Shown: in pieces, positions 8,069 through 17,289 of the stretch
Numbering within the stretch: position 1 is the stretch's first letter
Layout: each line of letters begins with the position of its first letter
From: Agaribacterium haliotis
Lineage (GTDB): Bacteria > Pseudomonadota > Gammaproteobacteria > Pseudomonadales > Cellvibrionaceae
Reading direction: 5' to 3'
Assembly (NCBI RefSeq): GCF_002312815.1
Contig: NZ_NKQJ01000004.1
Span: 62,001-126,000 of the forward strand
DNA: 64,000 nucleotides
Position numbers and translations under genes: made by a program
Notes under the pieces: model-generated
What the model was told of the DNA's origin: nothing
The model's input: the letters and a program-made list of their open reading frames with translations, nothing else
Database searches by the model: none

Positions 8069-8343
8069 GGTGGGCCGCTAAAAACTACTGGTACTTGATA
8101 GGGTGAAATTACAGGCCAAGCTTAACCTTAAGCGCAACGAAGGCAAGGCTTGAATTTTTAAAGAAAGGCCTTAGGTGTCACAACTTCATCGCAGAAATGA
8201 GCTAAATTTCGTGGCGAACTGTGATCGGAAGCTCGTCAAAGCATAGGCACAGCGGCATACAGCCGGTACACTATTCGGTTCAAATAAGAGGATCGCCCGG
8301 CTAAGTTGGCATCCACGGGTAAGGTTCAGTAACGGGAACAAGC
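8069..8343. promoter_or_regulatory. Divergent intergenic region between the gshA unit and the gsp operon
   Basis: These 275 bases separate the minus-strand gene upstream of gshA from gspC on the plus strand, so promoters for both directions must lie here or within flanking genes. A -10-like TACACT occurs near 8267, without a good -35 at the usual spacing. No strong hairpin or operator repeat was found. Exact promoter positions cannot be supported by eye. Confidence 0.4.
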
Positions 8344-9303
8344 ATGGCTGCACAAGCAGTGTTAACAAACCTTGAGCAACAAGCTCAGGTGCTGGTCGAG
8401 CGTTTAAAAACGCTGCCAGTCGACTTCTGGCGCGTGTCGCTTATGGTGTTGGCGCTTATTTGGGCCTGCCACAGCGCTGCCAATTTGTTCTGGTTGTTGT
8501 TTCCCGCGCCCGAGTTGGCCAGCCCCCCGAAGGTCGCATTGGCACCGAGTGTTGATGTCGGTGGCAACGAGAGCTACAGCGTTGATCTCGACGCCCTGCA
8601 GGAGCAGGAATTATTCGGCAAGGCCGAAGCGTTAGCGCCGGCTGCCCAGGCGGTACCTGCTGTAGCCGCACCAGATATCGGTGAAGATTTTGCCAAAACC
8701 AAACTCAACTTAAAGCTTGTGGGTGTCTTTGCCAGCTCCAATGCTCAGTTGTCATCGGCAATTATCGCCCAGGGCGCCAAACAGAAGATTTATCAGCTCG
8801 GTGACAAACTGCCTGCGGGCAACAATGTAAAGCTGGCCAAGGTGATGAACGACCGTGTCATTCTCGACAACAACGGCAACTATGAAGCGCTGTGGTTGTA
8901 TTCCGATGCCGATTTGGCACTTAAAGCTCACTATGCTCCGGCTGCGAATCCGGTGCCTCAGCAGCAGTCGCGGCGCGCGCCGTCACCGGAATTCAGTGCC
9001 AAAATAAAGCCGTCACAAGTTCCTGAGAAAATTAGTGATGTGGTGCGCTTTAGTGTGCACCGCGAAGAGGGCCGCATGGTCGGTTTTCGCATCCGCCCCG
9101 GTAAAGACCGGGAATTATTCAGTCAGCTTGGCCTGCAGGCCAACGATGTCGTAACCTCAGTCAATGGCATTCCCATCGATAATGCCCAGGCGATTCGCGA
9201 TAACTACCAACAGCTGAAAAGTGCTACCAGCGCCGATTTGGAAGTTAAGCGTGGTGAAGAAACTCTCTATATTAACGTAAGCCTGGATACAACAAGCGAG
9301 TAA
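8344..9303 (+). CDS. gspC: Type II secretion system protein GspC
   Basis: GspC links the inner-membrane platform of the type II secretion system to the outer-membrane secretin. The 319-residue protein has a short cytoplasmic start, one transmembrane helix (about 31-53), a Pro/Ala linker, a homology-region domain (about 118-195, with KLNLKLVGVFASS and KIYQLGDKLP) and a C-terminal PDZ-like domain (about 235-316, with VGFRIRPGKD and LGLQANDVVTSVNGIPID). It is the first of 12 contiguous gsp genes. The homology-region domain contacts GspD in characterised systems. Confidence 0.95.
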   Translation: MAAQAVLTNLEQQAQVLVERLKTLPVDFWRVSLMVLALIWACHSAANLFWLLFPAPELASPPKVALAPSVDVGGNESYSVDLDALQEQELFGKAEALAPAAQAVPAVAAPDIGEDFAKTKLNLKLVGVFASSNAQLSSAIIAQGAKQKIYQLGDKLPAGNNVKLAKVMNDRVILDNNGNYEALWLYSDADLALKAHYAPAANPVPQQQSRRAPSPEFSAKIKPSQVPEKISDVVRFSVHREEGRMVGFRIRPGKDRELFSQLGLQANDVVTSVNGIPIDNAQAIRDNYQQLKSATSADLEVKRGEETLYINVSLDTTSE

Positions 9304-9306
9304 GCA

Positions 9307-11295
9307 GTGTTCCTAACAAAAATTAAACCCGTCGTTCTTGGTTTGGCTATTGTAGCTGCGCCGCTAGTGCAGGCTCAAAATACCGATCAGCCCGAGCCAA
9401 CTTATACGATCGGCTCAAATGAGCTGGACATCGTTAAGTTTATTCAGACGGTTGCCGCTGCAACGGGCAAAACCATCGTGCTTGACCCGGCAGTAAAGGG
9501 CAAAGTGCGCATCATGACCAACGATAATCCGATGACAAAAGACGAGCTCTACGAGCTGTTTCGTTCGGCGTTGGAGCTTAGCAATTTCGCAATTATTGAG
9601 GTCGGTGATGTCGCCAAGGTGATTCCGATTAAAGAGGCGCGCACCTCGCCTGTCGACGACGCCAATGCCCAAAGCGGTTTGCACGAGATCGTAACCGATG
9701 TGATCCCTGCGCAAAATATCAGTGCCGCTAAGCTGCTCGCGGCGCTTAGGCCTATGGTCAGTACCAATGCCAACCTGACCCATCACGACGGCTCCAACTC
9801 GATCATTATTACTGATACCAAAGCAAATATTGATCGCATTCGCCGCGTCATTCAGAAAATCGACACCGCAGCTGTGCCAGAGACAGAAGTTGTGCGCCTG
9901 CGCTACAGCGAGGCCGATGCCATGGTGCAGACGCTGACTAAGCTCGATGCCGCCGACAAGCAAGCGGCCGGCTTGAGCAACAAAATGACCATGGTTGCCG
10001 ACAAGCGCAACAACGCCATTTTGATTGCCGGTGAAGATGTCCAGCGCGCACGTGTTAAGCACCTGATCAAAATGCTAGATCGCCCGGCGGCGCAAACCGG
10101 CAACGTTCGTGTGGTTTACCTCGAGTACGCCGAAGCGAAAAAAGTTGCCGAGGTGTTAACCAAGGTTGCGCAAAATATTACCAAGCTTGGCCCCGGCGGT
10201 GGCGGTGATAAAGGCGGCGCCAATGCTGCGACCGTTGAAGCCGATGAAGATACCAATGCGCTGCTGATTACCGCTGAAGGTGATACCTTAAACTCACTGC
10301 TCGCGGTGGTTGAACGCCTCGATATTCGCCGCGCCCAGGTTTTGGTTGAAGCGATTATTGTTGAGCTGAATATTACCGATGATAAAGAGCTCGGTTTCGA
10401 ATGGCTGTTTAGCGACCCAGACAGCGGTGTCGTTGGCGCTGGGCCGCGCGGTGCTGGTTCCGGCACGGGCGCTCTGGCTTCCGGTATTCTCACCGGCACG
10501 CCTCAGTCTATCGGTGAAGGTTTGGCCGCCCAGGGCTCAGGTTCTGTGCTCGGCCTCGCCGGCACAACCGGCAGCGGTAATTTCCTGGCGCTGGCAAAAG
10601 CGCTCGATAGTTCGGGCAACGCAAATATTCTGTCAACGCCGACGCTGTTGACGATGGATAACCACGAAGCTGAAATCAGTATTGGCCAGGAAATTCCAGT
10701 GGCAACCGGTTCCTATACCTCAAGTTCGGGCAATGTTGGCAACCCGTTTACAACCTTTAACCGCGAGCAGGTCGGTATTTTGCTCAAGGTGACCCCACAG
10801 ATTAACGAGGGCGACAAGGTGCTGTTAAACATCGAGCAAGAAGTTTCCGATGTCGATGATCAGCAAGCCGCAAACGGCGGAATTATTACCAAGCAAAGTA
10901 AGATCAATACTCAGATTATGGCTGAGGACGGCGAAATTATTGTGCTCGGTGGTCTGATGCAAGAAGAGGCCGATGGTTCGGAGAGCAAGGTGCCCATCCT
11001 CGGTTCGATCCCCATTCTCGGCAATTTGTTTAAGTATCAGAACTCCAATATTTCCAAGAAAAACTTAATGGTATTCCTGCGTGCCGATATTGTTCGTGAA
11101 GACGATGTTATTGATGCGGCGACAGCAGAGAAATACGAAAAGCTGCGCGAGTTGCAATTGCAGCAGCGCGAAGCAGGCCTGCCGCTTATGAGCGATGACC
11201 ACATTCCTGTGTTGCCGGCCACAACCTTAGAAGAGTTGCGCGCTAGAACCGCCGCCAATGCCGCAGCCAAAGCTGCGAAGGACGCCCAGCAGTGA
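9307..11295 (+). CDS. gspD: Type II secretion secretin GspD
   Basis: GspD forms the outer-membrane secretin ring through which folded exoproteins leave. The 662-residue product starts at GTG 9307 and has a signal peptide cleaved near residue 23 (VQA/QNT). An N0 domain (TIGSNELDIVKFIQTVAA) and three N1-N3 repeats follow, then a glycine-rich linker and the secretin core (VLVEAIIVELNITDDKELGF, then VPILGSIPILGNLFKY). The tail after LMVFLRADIVRE is about 65 residues and may be an S-domain for a pilotin; no pilotin gene is visible here. The stop overlaps the gspE start (GTGA). Confidence 0.97.
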   Translation: MFLTKIKPVVLGLAIVAAPLVQAQNTDQPEPTYTIGSNELDIVKFIQTVAAATGKTIVLDPAVKGKVRIMTNDNPMTKDELYELFRSALELSNFAIIEVGDVAKVIPIKEARTSPVDDANAQSGLHEIVTDVIPAQNISAAKLLAALRPMVSTNANLTHHDGSNSIIITDTKANIDRIRRVIQKIDTAAVPETEVVRLRYSEADAMVQTLTKLDAADKQAAGLSNKMTMVADKRNNAILIAGEDVQRARVKHLIKMLDRPAAQTGNVRVVYLEYAEAKKVAEVLTKVAQNITKLGPGGGGDKGGANAATVEADEDTNALLITAEGDTLNSLLAVVERLDIRRAQVLVEAIIVELNITDDKELGFEWLFSDPDSGVVGAGPRGAGSGTGALASGILTGTPQSIGEGLAAQGSGSVLGLAGTTGSGNFLALAKALDSSGNANILSTPTLLTMDNHEAEISIGQEIPVATGSYTSSSGNVGNPFTTFNREQVGILLKVTPQINEGDKVLLNIEQEVSDVDDQQAANGGIITKQSKINTQIMAEDGEIIVLGGLMQEEADGSESKVPILGSIPILGNLFKYQNSNISKKNLMVFLRADIVREDDVIDAATAEKYEKLRELQLQQREAGLPLMSDDHIPVLPATTLEELRARTAANAAAKAAKDAQQ

Positions 11296-12758
11296 GTGAA
11301 GAAAATGTGCTGAGCCATACGCGCTTACCGTTTTCTTTTGCTTCGACTCACGGGGTCATGGTGGAAGATGGGCGCGTATTACACCGCAGTGATGTCAGTG
11401 CCGAGACCTTAATTGAGCTGCGCCGTCTGCTCGGTCGCTCCTATGAAATGGAAGAGCTCGACGACGAACCGTTTCAGGCCCGCTTGACCAAGCTTTATCA
11501 AAGCAGTGACGGCGAAGCCCAGCAGGCCGTTGACGATATGGGCGCTGAGTTTGATTTAAGCCAGTTGGCTGAAGATATCGACGATGGCGAACTGTTAAGC
11601 GGTGAAGATGACGCGCCAGTTATTCGTTTAATTAATGCGATTATCTCTCAGGCCATTCAAGAGAAAGCCTCGGATATTCACGTTGAACCTTTTGAAGACA
11701 GAGTGAGCATTCGCTTTCGAACCGATGGTGTGCTCGCCGAAGTTCTGAGCCCTAACCCTAAGTTAGCGCCGCTTCTGGTCAGCCGTCTTAAGGTTATGGC
11801 ACGGCTCGATATTGCTGAAAAGCGCATTCCTCAAGATGGCCGAATCTCGGTGAAAATTGCCGGCCACGCGGTTGATATTCGTGTCTCGACCATTCCCTCT
11901 GCTCACGGAGAGCGTGTGGTATTGCGGGTACTCGATCAGGCTGCCGGTCAGTTGGGCCTCGGCCAGTTGAGTATGCCCGAACAGGTGCAGACCCGTTTCG
12001 AAAGTGCGCTGCGCAAGCCGCACGGCATTATTTTGGTAACCGGCCCAACGGGCTCCGGTAAAACCACCAGCCTCTATGCCGGCTTGAGCTTTTTGAATAC
12101 GCGCGAGCGCAATATCCTTACCGTTGAAGACCCGATTGAATACTTGTTGCCGGGCATCGGTCAGACTCAGGTCAACACCAAGGTCGATATGACCTTTGCC
12201 CGCGGCCTGCGCGCGATTCTGCGCCAGGATCCGGATGTGGTGATGATCGGTGAGATTCGAGATACTGAAACAGCATCAATTGCTGTTCAGGCATCTTTAA
12301 CCGGCCACTTGGTGTTATCGACACTGCACACCAATACCGCCATCGGCGCGGTAACTCGCCTGCACGATATGGGCGTAGAGCCTTTCTTATTGAGCTCGAG
12401 TTTAGAAGCTTTGATGGCTCAGCGTCTGGTGCGGCTTTTGTGCAAAGAGTGCAAGGCGCCACACCCGGCCAGTGAAAGTGAGCAGGTCCGCCTCGGTCTG
12501 CCCGAGGGCGCTGAAGTTTACCACGCCAAAGGTTGTGAACACTGCCACCACACAGGTTATCGCGGCCGTACAGGTATTTACGAGTTGATACCTATCGACG
12601 ACGAGCTGCGCCTGCTGATTCACGAGGGCGCCGGTGAGCAAACCATGGTTGAGCACGCGCGCAAGACCAGCCGCAGTATTTTTGACGATGGCCGCGAAAA
12701 GGTGTTGCAGGGTATTACCAGTGTCGAAGAGGTACTGCGCGTTACCGCAGTTTCCTAA
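11292..12758 (+). CDS. gspE: Type II secretion ATPase GspE
   Basis: GspE is the cytoplasmic hexameric ATPase powering pseudopilus assembly. The 488-residue protein has an N-terminal GspL-binding region, then the family motifs: SDIHVEPFEDRVSIRFRTDG, Walker A GPTGSGKTT at about 251-259, an Asp box, Walker B (DPDVVMIGEIRD) and the His box (TGHLVLSTLHTN). A zinc-binding tetracysteine module (CKEC and CEHC) is intact near residues 384-419. The GTG start at 11292 overlaps the gspD stop by four bases, supporting coupling. Confidence 0.97.
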   Translation: MSEENVLSHTRLPFSFASTHGVMVEDGRVLHRSDVSAETLIELRRLLGRSYEMEELDDEPFQARLTKLYQSSDGEAQQAVDDMGAEFDLSQLAEDIDDGELLSGEDDAPVIRLINAIISQAIQEKASDIHVEPFEDRVSIRFRTDGVLAEVLSPNPKLAPLLVSRLKVMARLDIAEKRIPQDGRISVKIAGHAVDIRVSTIPSAHGERVVLRVLDQAAGQLGLGQLSMPEQVQTRFESALRKPHGIILVTGPTGSGKTTSLYAGLSFLNTRERNILTVEDPIEYLLPGIGQTQVNTKVDMTFARGLRAILRQDPDVVMIGEIRDTETASIAVQASLTGHLVLSTLHTNTAIGAVTRLHDMGVEPFLLSSSLEALMAQRLVRLLCKECKAPHPASESEQVRLGLPEGAEVYHAKGCEHCHHTGYRGRTGIYELIPIDDELRLLIHEGAGEQTMVEHARKTSRSIFDDGREKVLQGITSVEEVLRVTAVS

Positions 12759-12770
12759 CGGGATAGAATT

Positions 12771-14003
12771 GTGCCGGCATATAGCTATCAAGCCCTCGAT
12801 CTGAAGGGCAAAAAAGTTAAAGGTGTTATCGAGGGCGACAGCGAGCGCCAGGTTCGCACCTTGTTGCGCGGCCGCGATTTAAAGCCGCTCGACGTAAAAA
12901 CTGTCAAATCCAAGGCCGCTGCGCAGAGCGCAAATCAGGGTGGCCTGTTTAATTTTGGCGGCCCGCGCATGACCACGCGCGAACTGAGCTTGTTCACCCG
13001 CCAGCTCTCGTCTTTGGTTTTAAGTGGTCTGCCGCTCGACGAAGTGTTGGCGGCAGCGGCAAAACAAACCCGCAAACCGGCCGTTAAAAGTATTATTCTG
13101 CAAGTGCGCTCGCGCGTGGTTGAGGGGCTCAGCCTGGCTCAGGCCATGGCCGAGATGCCGAAGATTTTTGATAATCTCTACCGGGCTATGATCAAAGCCG
13201 GTGAAAGCTCCGGTTATCTCGGCCCCGTACTTGAACAGTTGGCCGAATACACTGAGCGCAGTCAGGAGACATCCCACAAACTTAAATCGGCGATGATTTA
13301 TCCGATTGTTATGGTCTGTGTGTCGGTAGTCATTGTTTCCATTCTGATGGTCAAAGTGGTTCCGCAGCTGGTCGGCATGTTTGAAAGCAATAGTCGTGAA
13401 CTTCCTGGCATAACCAAGTTCTTAATAGGCACCAGTGACTTTATGGTCAACTACGGTGTTTTTGCATTAATGGGGCTGACAGCGCTTATCGCCGGTATTC
13501 AGTGGTTGATGCGCGATCCTAAGCGCCAGCGCGCCTGGCATGTGATGCAATTAAAGTTGCCGCTGTTTGGTGGTTTTATTTTGCAAAGTGAAACGGCCCG
13601 TTACTCGAGCACGCTCGGTTTGTTGGCGCAAAGTGGTGTGCCACTGCTCGAAGCCCTAAAAATTGCATCACAGGTGTTAAATAACCTCGCACTGCAAGAT
13701 GCGAGCAAGCAGGTCGCCGTGATGGTACAAGAGGGCTCGAGTCTCAGTAAGGCACTTGATCAGGTGGATATCTTCCCGCCACTTTTAGTGCAAATGGCCG
13801 CTTCGGGTGAGGCTAACGGCAGGTTGTCCGAGCAGTTGCTCTACGCCGCCCGCAATCAGGAGCGCGAGCTTGAGTTCAGCGTCAACGCGGTGATGAGCTT
13901 GATGGAGCCGGCGATGATTTTATTTATGGCAGGCATGGTCGGATTTATTGTCATGGCCATCTTGCTACCAATTTTCCAAATGAACGATCTGGCTGGGATT
14001 TAG
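12771..14003 (+). CDS. gspF: Type II secretion platform protein GspF
   Basis: GspF is the polytopic inner-membrane platform protein on which GspE acts. The 410-residue product begins MPAYSYQALDLKGKKVKGVI, typical of the family. It holds two related GspF domains with TRELSLFTRQLSSLVLSGLPL and ARYSSTLGLLAQSGVPLLEAL motifs. Three transmembrane helices are visible, at about 170-195, 222-242 and 375-400. The start is GTG 12771, 12 bases after gspE. Length and motifs are normal. Confidence 0.97.
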   Translation: MPAYSYQALDLKGKKVKGVIEGDSERQVRTLLRGRDLKPLDVKTVKSKAAAQSANQGGLFNFGGPRMTTRELSLFTRQLSSLVLSGLPLDEVLAAAAKQTRKPAVKSIILQVRSRVVEGLSLAQAMAEMPKIFDNLYRAMIKAGESSGYLGPVLEQLAEYTERSQETSHKLKSAMIYPIVMVCVSVVIVSILMVKVVPQLVGMFESNSRELPGITKFLIGTSDFMVNYGVFALMGLTALIAGIQWLMRDPKRQRAWHVMQLKLPLFGGFILQSETARYSSTLGLLAQSGVPLLEALKIASQVLNNLALQDASKQVAVMVQEGSSLSKALDQVDIFPPLLVQMAASGEANGRLSEQLLYAARNQERELEFSVNAVMSLMEPAMILFMAGMVGFIVMAILLPIFQMNDLAGI

Positions 14004-14024
14004 CCGGCACAACGAGGATAGACA

Positions 14025-14450
14025 ATGAAAATAAAACAACAGGGGTTCAGCCTTATTGAGATCATGGTGGTGCTGGTTATTATCGGCCTGCTTGCGACGA
14101 TGGTTGGTCCGCGCGTTTTTGGTGTATTGAGCAAAGGTTATGAGGCGCGTGTAGTCAGTGACTTTGCCACGATCAAGACAGCGTTGACGACCTACAAGGT
14201 AGAAAACTACACCTTCCCAACAACGGAGCAGGGCCTTGAAGCGCTGGTTACCGAGCCGCAAATCGATCCCAAACCGCGCAACTGGTCCGGTTATCTCGAC
14301 AAGCTGCCCCTCGACCCGTGGAAAAATCCCTACCAGTATGTCAGCCCTGCCGACGGTCGCCCGTTTGATGTTTACACTCTCGGTGCCGACGGCGTACGCG
14401 GTGGTGAAGCTGAAAATGCAGACGTCAGTATCTGGGACGAAGCCCCTTAA
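14025..14450 (+). CDS. gspG: Major pseudopilin GspG
   Basis: GspG is the main subunit of the type II secretion pseudopilus. The 141-residue precursor has a short basic leader ending in Gly, then FSLIEIMVVLVIIGLL with the required Glu at mature position 5. The C-terminal globular part carries the GspG pattern LTTYKVENYTFPTTEQGLEAL and LDPWKNPYQYVSP, and an Asp-rich end linked to calcium binding (LGADGVRGGEAENADVS). A Shine-Dalgarno GAGGA precedes ATG 14025. Leader cleavage needs a prepilin peptidase, which is not encoded in this window. Confidence 0.97.
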   Translation: MKIKQQGFSLIEIMVVLVIIGLLATMVGPRVFGVLSKGYEARVVSDFATIKTALTTYKVENYTFPTTEQGLEALVTEPQIDPKPRNWSGYLDKLPLDPWKNPYQYVSPADGRPFDVYTLGADGVRGGEAENADVSIWDEAP

Positions 14451-14467
14451 ACCCAGGTTTTTAGTCC

Positions 14468-15067
14468 ATGCTTGAACAGCGCCGCAGTGCCGGATTTAGT
14501 CTGATTGAAATCATGGCCGTGGTGCTGATCTTGGGCATGATGGCCACCGGTGCTATGGTGATTTTTTCCGCCGGCGGCCCGAAGCAAGACTATTACGGTG
14601 AACTTGAAAAGTTCACCGGTATTGCCCACCAAATTAATGACTTTGCCATTGTCACCGGCGAGCCGATGGGCCTGGTGTTAACACCGCCGCTGTGGTCGAG
14701 CCAGAGCCTTGAAAACCCCCAGTGGTCCTATACCTGGAAGCGTTTTGTTTCCGATCCGAGCAGCGCCGGCCAGGGTCAGAGCAGCTGGGAGGCCATCGAC
14801 AATATTGAGCCGGTCAGGCTCGATGAAAACATCGAGCTCTATATCCGCATTCAGGGTGATGAGTGGGAGTGGGAAGACACGCCGCCAAACGACAACCCGA
14901 TTTTTGTTATTTATCCAAGCGGCGAAGCTGAGCCATTTGAGTTTGAAGTTGAGTTTGTACATCGCAGCGGCGACTTCGAAGAGCAGCACGTCGAATTTCA
15001 CAAAAGTGGCAAGCTGCAGTGGCGCGAAGCTTGGGAAGAGCGCGAAGCGCTGAAGGAAAAATTCTAA
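14468..15067 (+). CDS. gspH: Minor pseudopilin GspH
   Basis: The 199-residue prepilin-like protein has the leader MLEQRRSAG, then FSLIEIMAVVLILGMMATG with Glu at mature position 5. Its position between gspG and gspI and its acidic beta-rich C-terminal domain identify it as GspH, a minor pseudopilin of the pseudopilus. The stop codon overlaps the gspI start by one base (TAATG), indicating coupled translation. Sequence similarity among GspH proteins is low beyond the N-terminus, so the assignment relies on the leader and gene order. Confidence 0.92.
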   Translation: MLEQRRSAGFSLIEIMAVVLILGMMATGAMVIFSAGGPKQDYYGELEKFTGIAHQINDFAIVTGEPMGLVLTPPLWSSQSLENPQWSYTWKRFVSDPSSAGQGQSSWEAIDNIEPVRLDENIELYIRIQGDEWEWEDTPPNDNPIFVIYPSGEAEPFEFEVEFVHRSGDFEEQHVEFHKSGKLQWREAWEEREALKEKF

Positions 15068-15468
15068 TGCGCCGCCGTTCAAGTACCCGCGGTTTTGCGC
15101 TGATAGAAATCATGATTGCGATTACCATCGTCGGCCTTGCTTTGCCGGCGCTGATGCTGCGCATACAGAGCATCAGCAACAATGTGATTTTTATGGAAGA
15201 GCGCACGGTTGCCCACTGGATCGCTGAAAATTTAATGCAAGAGCTGTTGATTGATCAGCAGTTAAAGCAGGGTTTGGGTTCGGTGCGCAAAGACCAAGAC
15301 CGGCTGGAATACGACGGCCGCGAATGGTTTTGGGAATACCAGTTAATTGAGGTCGAAGTACCCGAGCCCCTGAGGCCGGCAAAAATGTACCGTGTAGAAA
15401 TTAATGTCGGTTTGGATGCAGAGCACCATCTGGCGAGCTTGTCGGGTTTCCTCAGCGATGCAAAATAA
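15067..15468 (+). CDS. gspI: Minor pseudopilin GspI
   Basis: The 133-residue precursor starts at ATG 15067, overlapping the gspH stop. The leader MRRRSSTRG is followed by FALIEIMIAITIVGLALPAL with Glu at position 5, then the GspI-like segment ERTVAHWIAENLMQELL. GspI nucleates the pseudopilus tip complex with GspJ and GspK. An in-frame upstream start at 15019 exists but lies inside gspH and would bury the prepilin leader, so it is rejected. The end overlaps gspJ by 11 bases. Confidence 0.94.
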   Translation: MRRRSSTRGFALIEIMIAITIVGLALPALMLRIQSISNNVIFMEERTVAHWIAENLMQELLIDQQLKQGLGSVRKDQDRLEYDGREWFWEYQLIEVEVPEPLRPAKMYRVEINVGLDAEHHLASLSGFLSDAK

Positions 15469-16105
15469 ACAGCGCGGTATCACTCTGCTTGAACTGCTGA
15501 TTGCAGCTGCGATCCTCGCCTCCATTTTAGTGGTTGCCGAGCAGGCAATTTCTACGTCCAATAAAAGTGCTGAGGTAGCTGCCAAGCGCGTACAGGATTT
15601 GCGCGATCTCGATAGGGTTTGGCTCTTGCTGGAAGCGGATTTGCGCAACGCCATCGCCCACGCTCAAGCGGGTGGCAGTTTTCAGGAAAGCTTGCCTGCC
15701 ATGAAAATTGAGCAGGGTGGTGAGTGGACCTTGATGCTGCTGCGCGGTGGCCAGGCCAACCCTCTGTTGTTGCCTCGCTCGGAGCTTTTGCGTGTTGCCT
15801 ACCGGCTCGAAGAAGAAGTGCTGTGGCGCGATTCGTGGATAGACCCCTACCAGATTGAAGAAGAGTTTGTTCGCCCTCAGCAATTGCTTGAAGGTGTCGA
15901 AGAGTTTGAGGTGCTGGCCTTGCCCAAAGCGCCGCGCGGGCGCTCGGTCAAAGAGGGGCCGTGGTTGGATGCGTGGCCCGAGGGGCAGATTCCCGCAAAT
16001 GAACTGCCGCAGGCTGTAGAGATTATTTTGCGCTTAAAGGGCGAGCGTGAGCTCAAGCGTTTAATTGCCCTGGCCCCAGGTTCTTCCCCGGGAGCGCAGA
16101 ACTGA
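15458..16105 (+). CDS. gspJ: Minor pseudopilin GspJ
   Basis: The 215-residue precursor begins at ATG 15458 inside the end of gspI. Its short leader MQNKQRG precedes ITLLELLIAAAILASILVV with Glu at mature position 5. Family-like segments follow: RVQDLRDLDRVWLLLEADLRNAI and LPQAVEIILRLKGE near the end. GspJ forms the pseudopilus tip with GspI and GspK. The longer frame from 15404 is rejected because its extra residues would destroy the leader. The stop overlaps the gspK start (TGATG). Confidence 0.94.
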   Translation: MQNKQRGITLLELLIAAAILASILVVAEQAISTSNKSAEVAAKRVQDLRDLDRVWLLLEADLRNAIAHAQAGGSFQESLPAMKIEQGGEWTLMLLRGGQANPLLLPRSELLRVAYRLEEEVLWRDSWIDPYQIEEEFVRPQQLLEGVEEFEVLALPKAPRGRSVKEGPWLDAWPEGQIPANELPQAVEIILRLKGERELKRLIALAPGSSPGAQN

Positions 16106-17199
16106 TGCGCGTCTTAGATAGACAGCGGGGCATGGCCGGCATGGGCATCTTGGCAGCGTTGATGGTTGTTGCGGTGGTTACCGCCGTGGCCGTCAAGCAG
16201 AGCTGGCAAAATGAGCTCGACATGCTGCGCAGCGGCCACCGCTGGGCGGGCATGCAGGCCGACGCCTACATGCGCGGCGCCGAGCAGCTGGCTATTTTGG
16301 GCTTAAAAAAAGACGCGCAGGAAAGCCAACACGACGGTCGCGAAGAAGCCTGGACCTCGGGTTTTGACTTTCCCACTGATCACGGCGGCTTGCGTATTGA
16401 AGTGTCCGATCCCAAAGGCCTTATCAATCTAAATGCTTTGGGCGCGCCCTATAAAACCGCGAACAACAGTACTTCACAACTGCCTGGTGCCGCGAAATAC
16501 AATGAGGTGCAGCGGCGCTTTATCCGCTTACTGCAGACCTTGCCGCTGGATGAAGACGGCACGGTGCTCGGCCAGCCCGAGGCCGAGGCCATACTTGAGG
16601 CCGTTAAAGACTGGGTCGATAGCGATACTCAGCGCAGCGGTTACGGTGGTGCCGAGCGAGATTATTACGAGGGCCTGGAAGTACCTGTGACCATCGCCAA
16701 TGGGCCGATGGTATCGACCAGTGAGCTGCTGCGTATAAAAGACATGACACCTGAGCTCTATTGGGCGCTCAGGCCTTATGTGACCGCGGTCTTGCCGGCG
16801 GCAGAAAAGTTGAATGTAAATACCATGCCTCAGCAGTTGGCGCGCACCTTTAATACGCCCGATTTACTTATTCCGCTCGACGAAGAGCAGGGCGCAGATT
16901 TATTCTCGGCTATAAGCGAACTCGATGACGACGGCAAGAGCCTTCAAGATGCGGCTAAGATTGATGATGCGATTGACGGCGCAGGTATTTTTGCCCCGCC
17001 GACAAATAAAGATCAGCAAGGCAACTCGAGCGTTTCTGCCAAAACCGGGCTGGATATCAGTGATTTGGCGGTGGCAAGCGGCTACTTTGAATTAAATATT
17101 ACCGTCACAGTCGGCGATCATGTGCGCAGTGGGCGCTCACTTGTCGACAGAACAGGCAACCAAGTTCGCATTGTCAGAAGATCGGATAGCGCTTTTTAA
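16105..17199 (+). CDS. gspK: Type II secretion minor pseudopilin GspK
   Basis: GspK caps the pseudopilus tip. The 364-residue protein has the leader RVLDRQRG, then MAGMGILAALMVVAVVTAV. It lacks Glu at mature position 5, as is normal for GspK. The large periplasmic domain shows the family pattern LRIEVSDPKGLINLNAL and a helix-hairpin-helix-like part (MVSTSELLRIKDMTPELYW, then KLNVNTMPQQLA). The ATG overlaps the gspJ stop. After its stop come 90 non-coding bases, the largest gap in the operon. Confidence 0.95.
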   Translation: MRVLDRQRGMAGMGILAALMVVAVVTAVAVKQSWQNELDMLRSGHRWAGMQADAYMRGAEQLAILGLKKDAQESQHDGREEAWTSGFDFPTDHGGLRIEVSDPKGLINLNALGAPYKTANNSTSQLPGAAKYNEVQRRFIRLLQTLPLDEDGTVLGQPEAEAILEAVKDWVDSDTQRSGYGGAERDYYEGLEVPVTIANGPMVSTSELLRIKDMTPELYWALRPYVTAVLPAAEKLNVNTMPQQLARTFNTPDLLIPLDEEQGADLFSAISELDDDGKSLQDAAKIDDAIDGAGIFAPPTNKDQQGNSSVSAKTGLDISDLAVASGYFELNITVTVGDHVRSGRSLVDRTGNQVRIVRRSDSAF

Positions 17200-17289
17200 C
17201 AATCTTAATGGCTAGATGGGTACACAGAGGCCCAGACAGCGTAAACTAAAGTATTTCAAACAGATACAAAGCAATAACAACAGATAGGC

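Noticed and set aside
7727-8098. Plus-strand open frames with Gly-Phe or Ser-Ala repeats
   Set aside because: They only translate the hexanucleotide microsatellite in other frames, antisense to the gene upstream of gshA; no start signals.
9415-10062. 215-codon open frame on the minus strand
   Set aside because: It lies entirely inside gspD, whose secretin domains are clear; no promoter or ribosome site.
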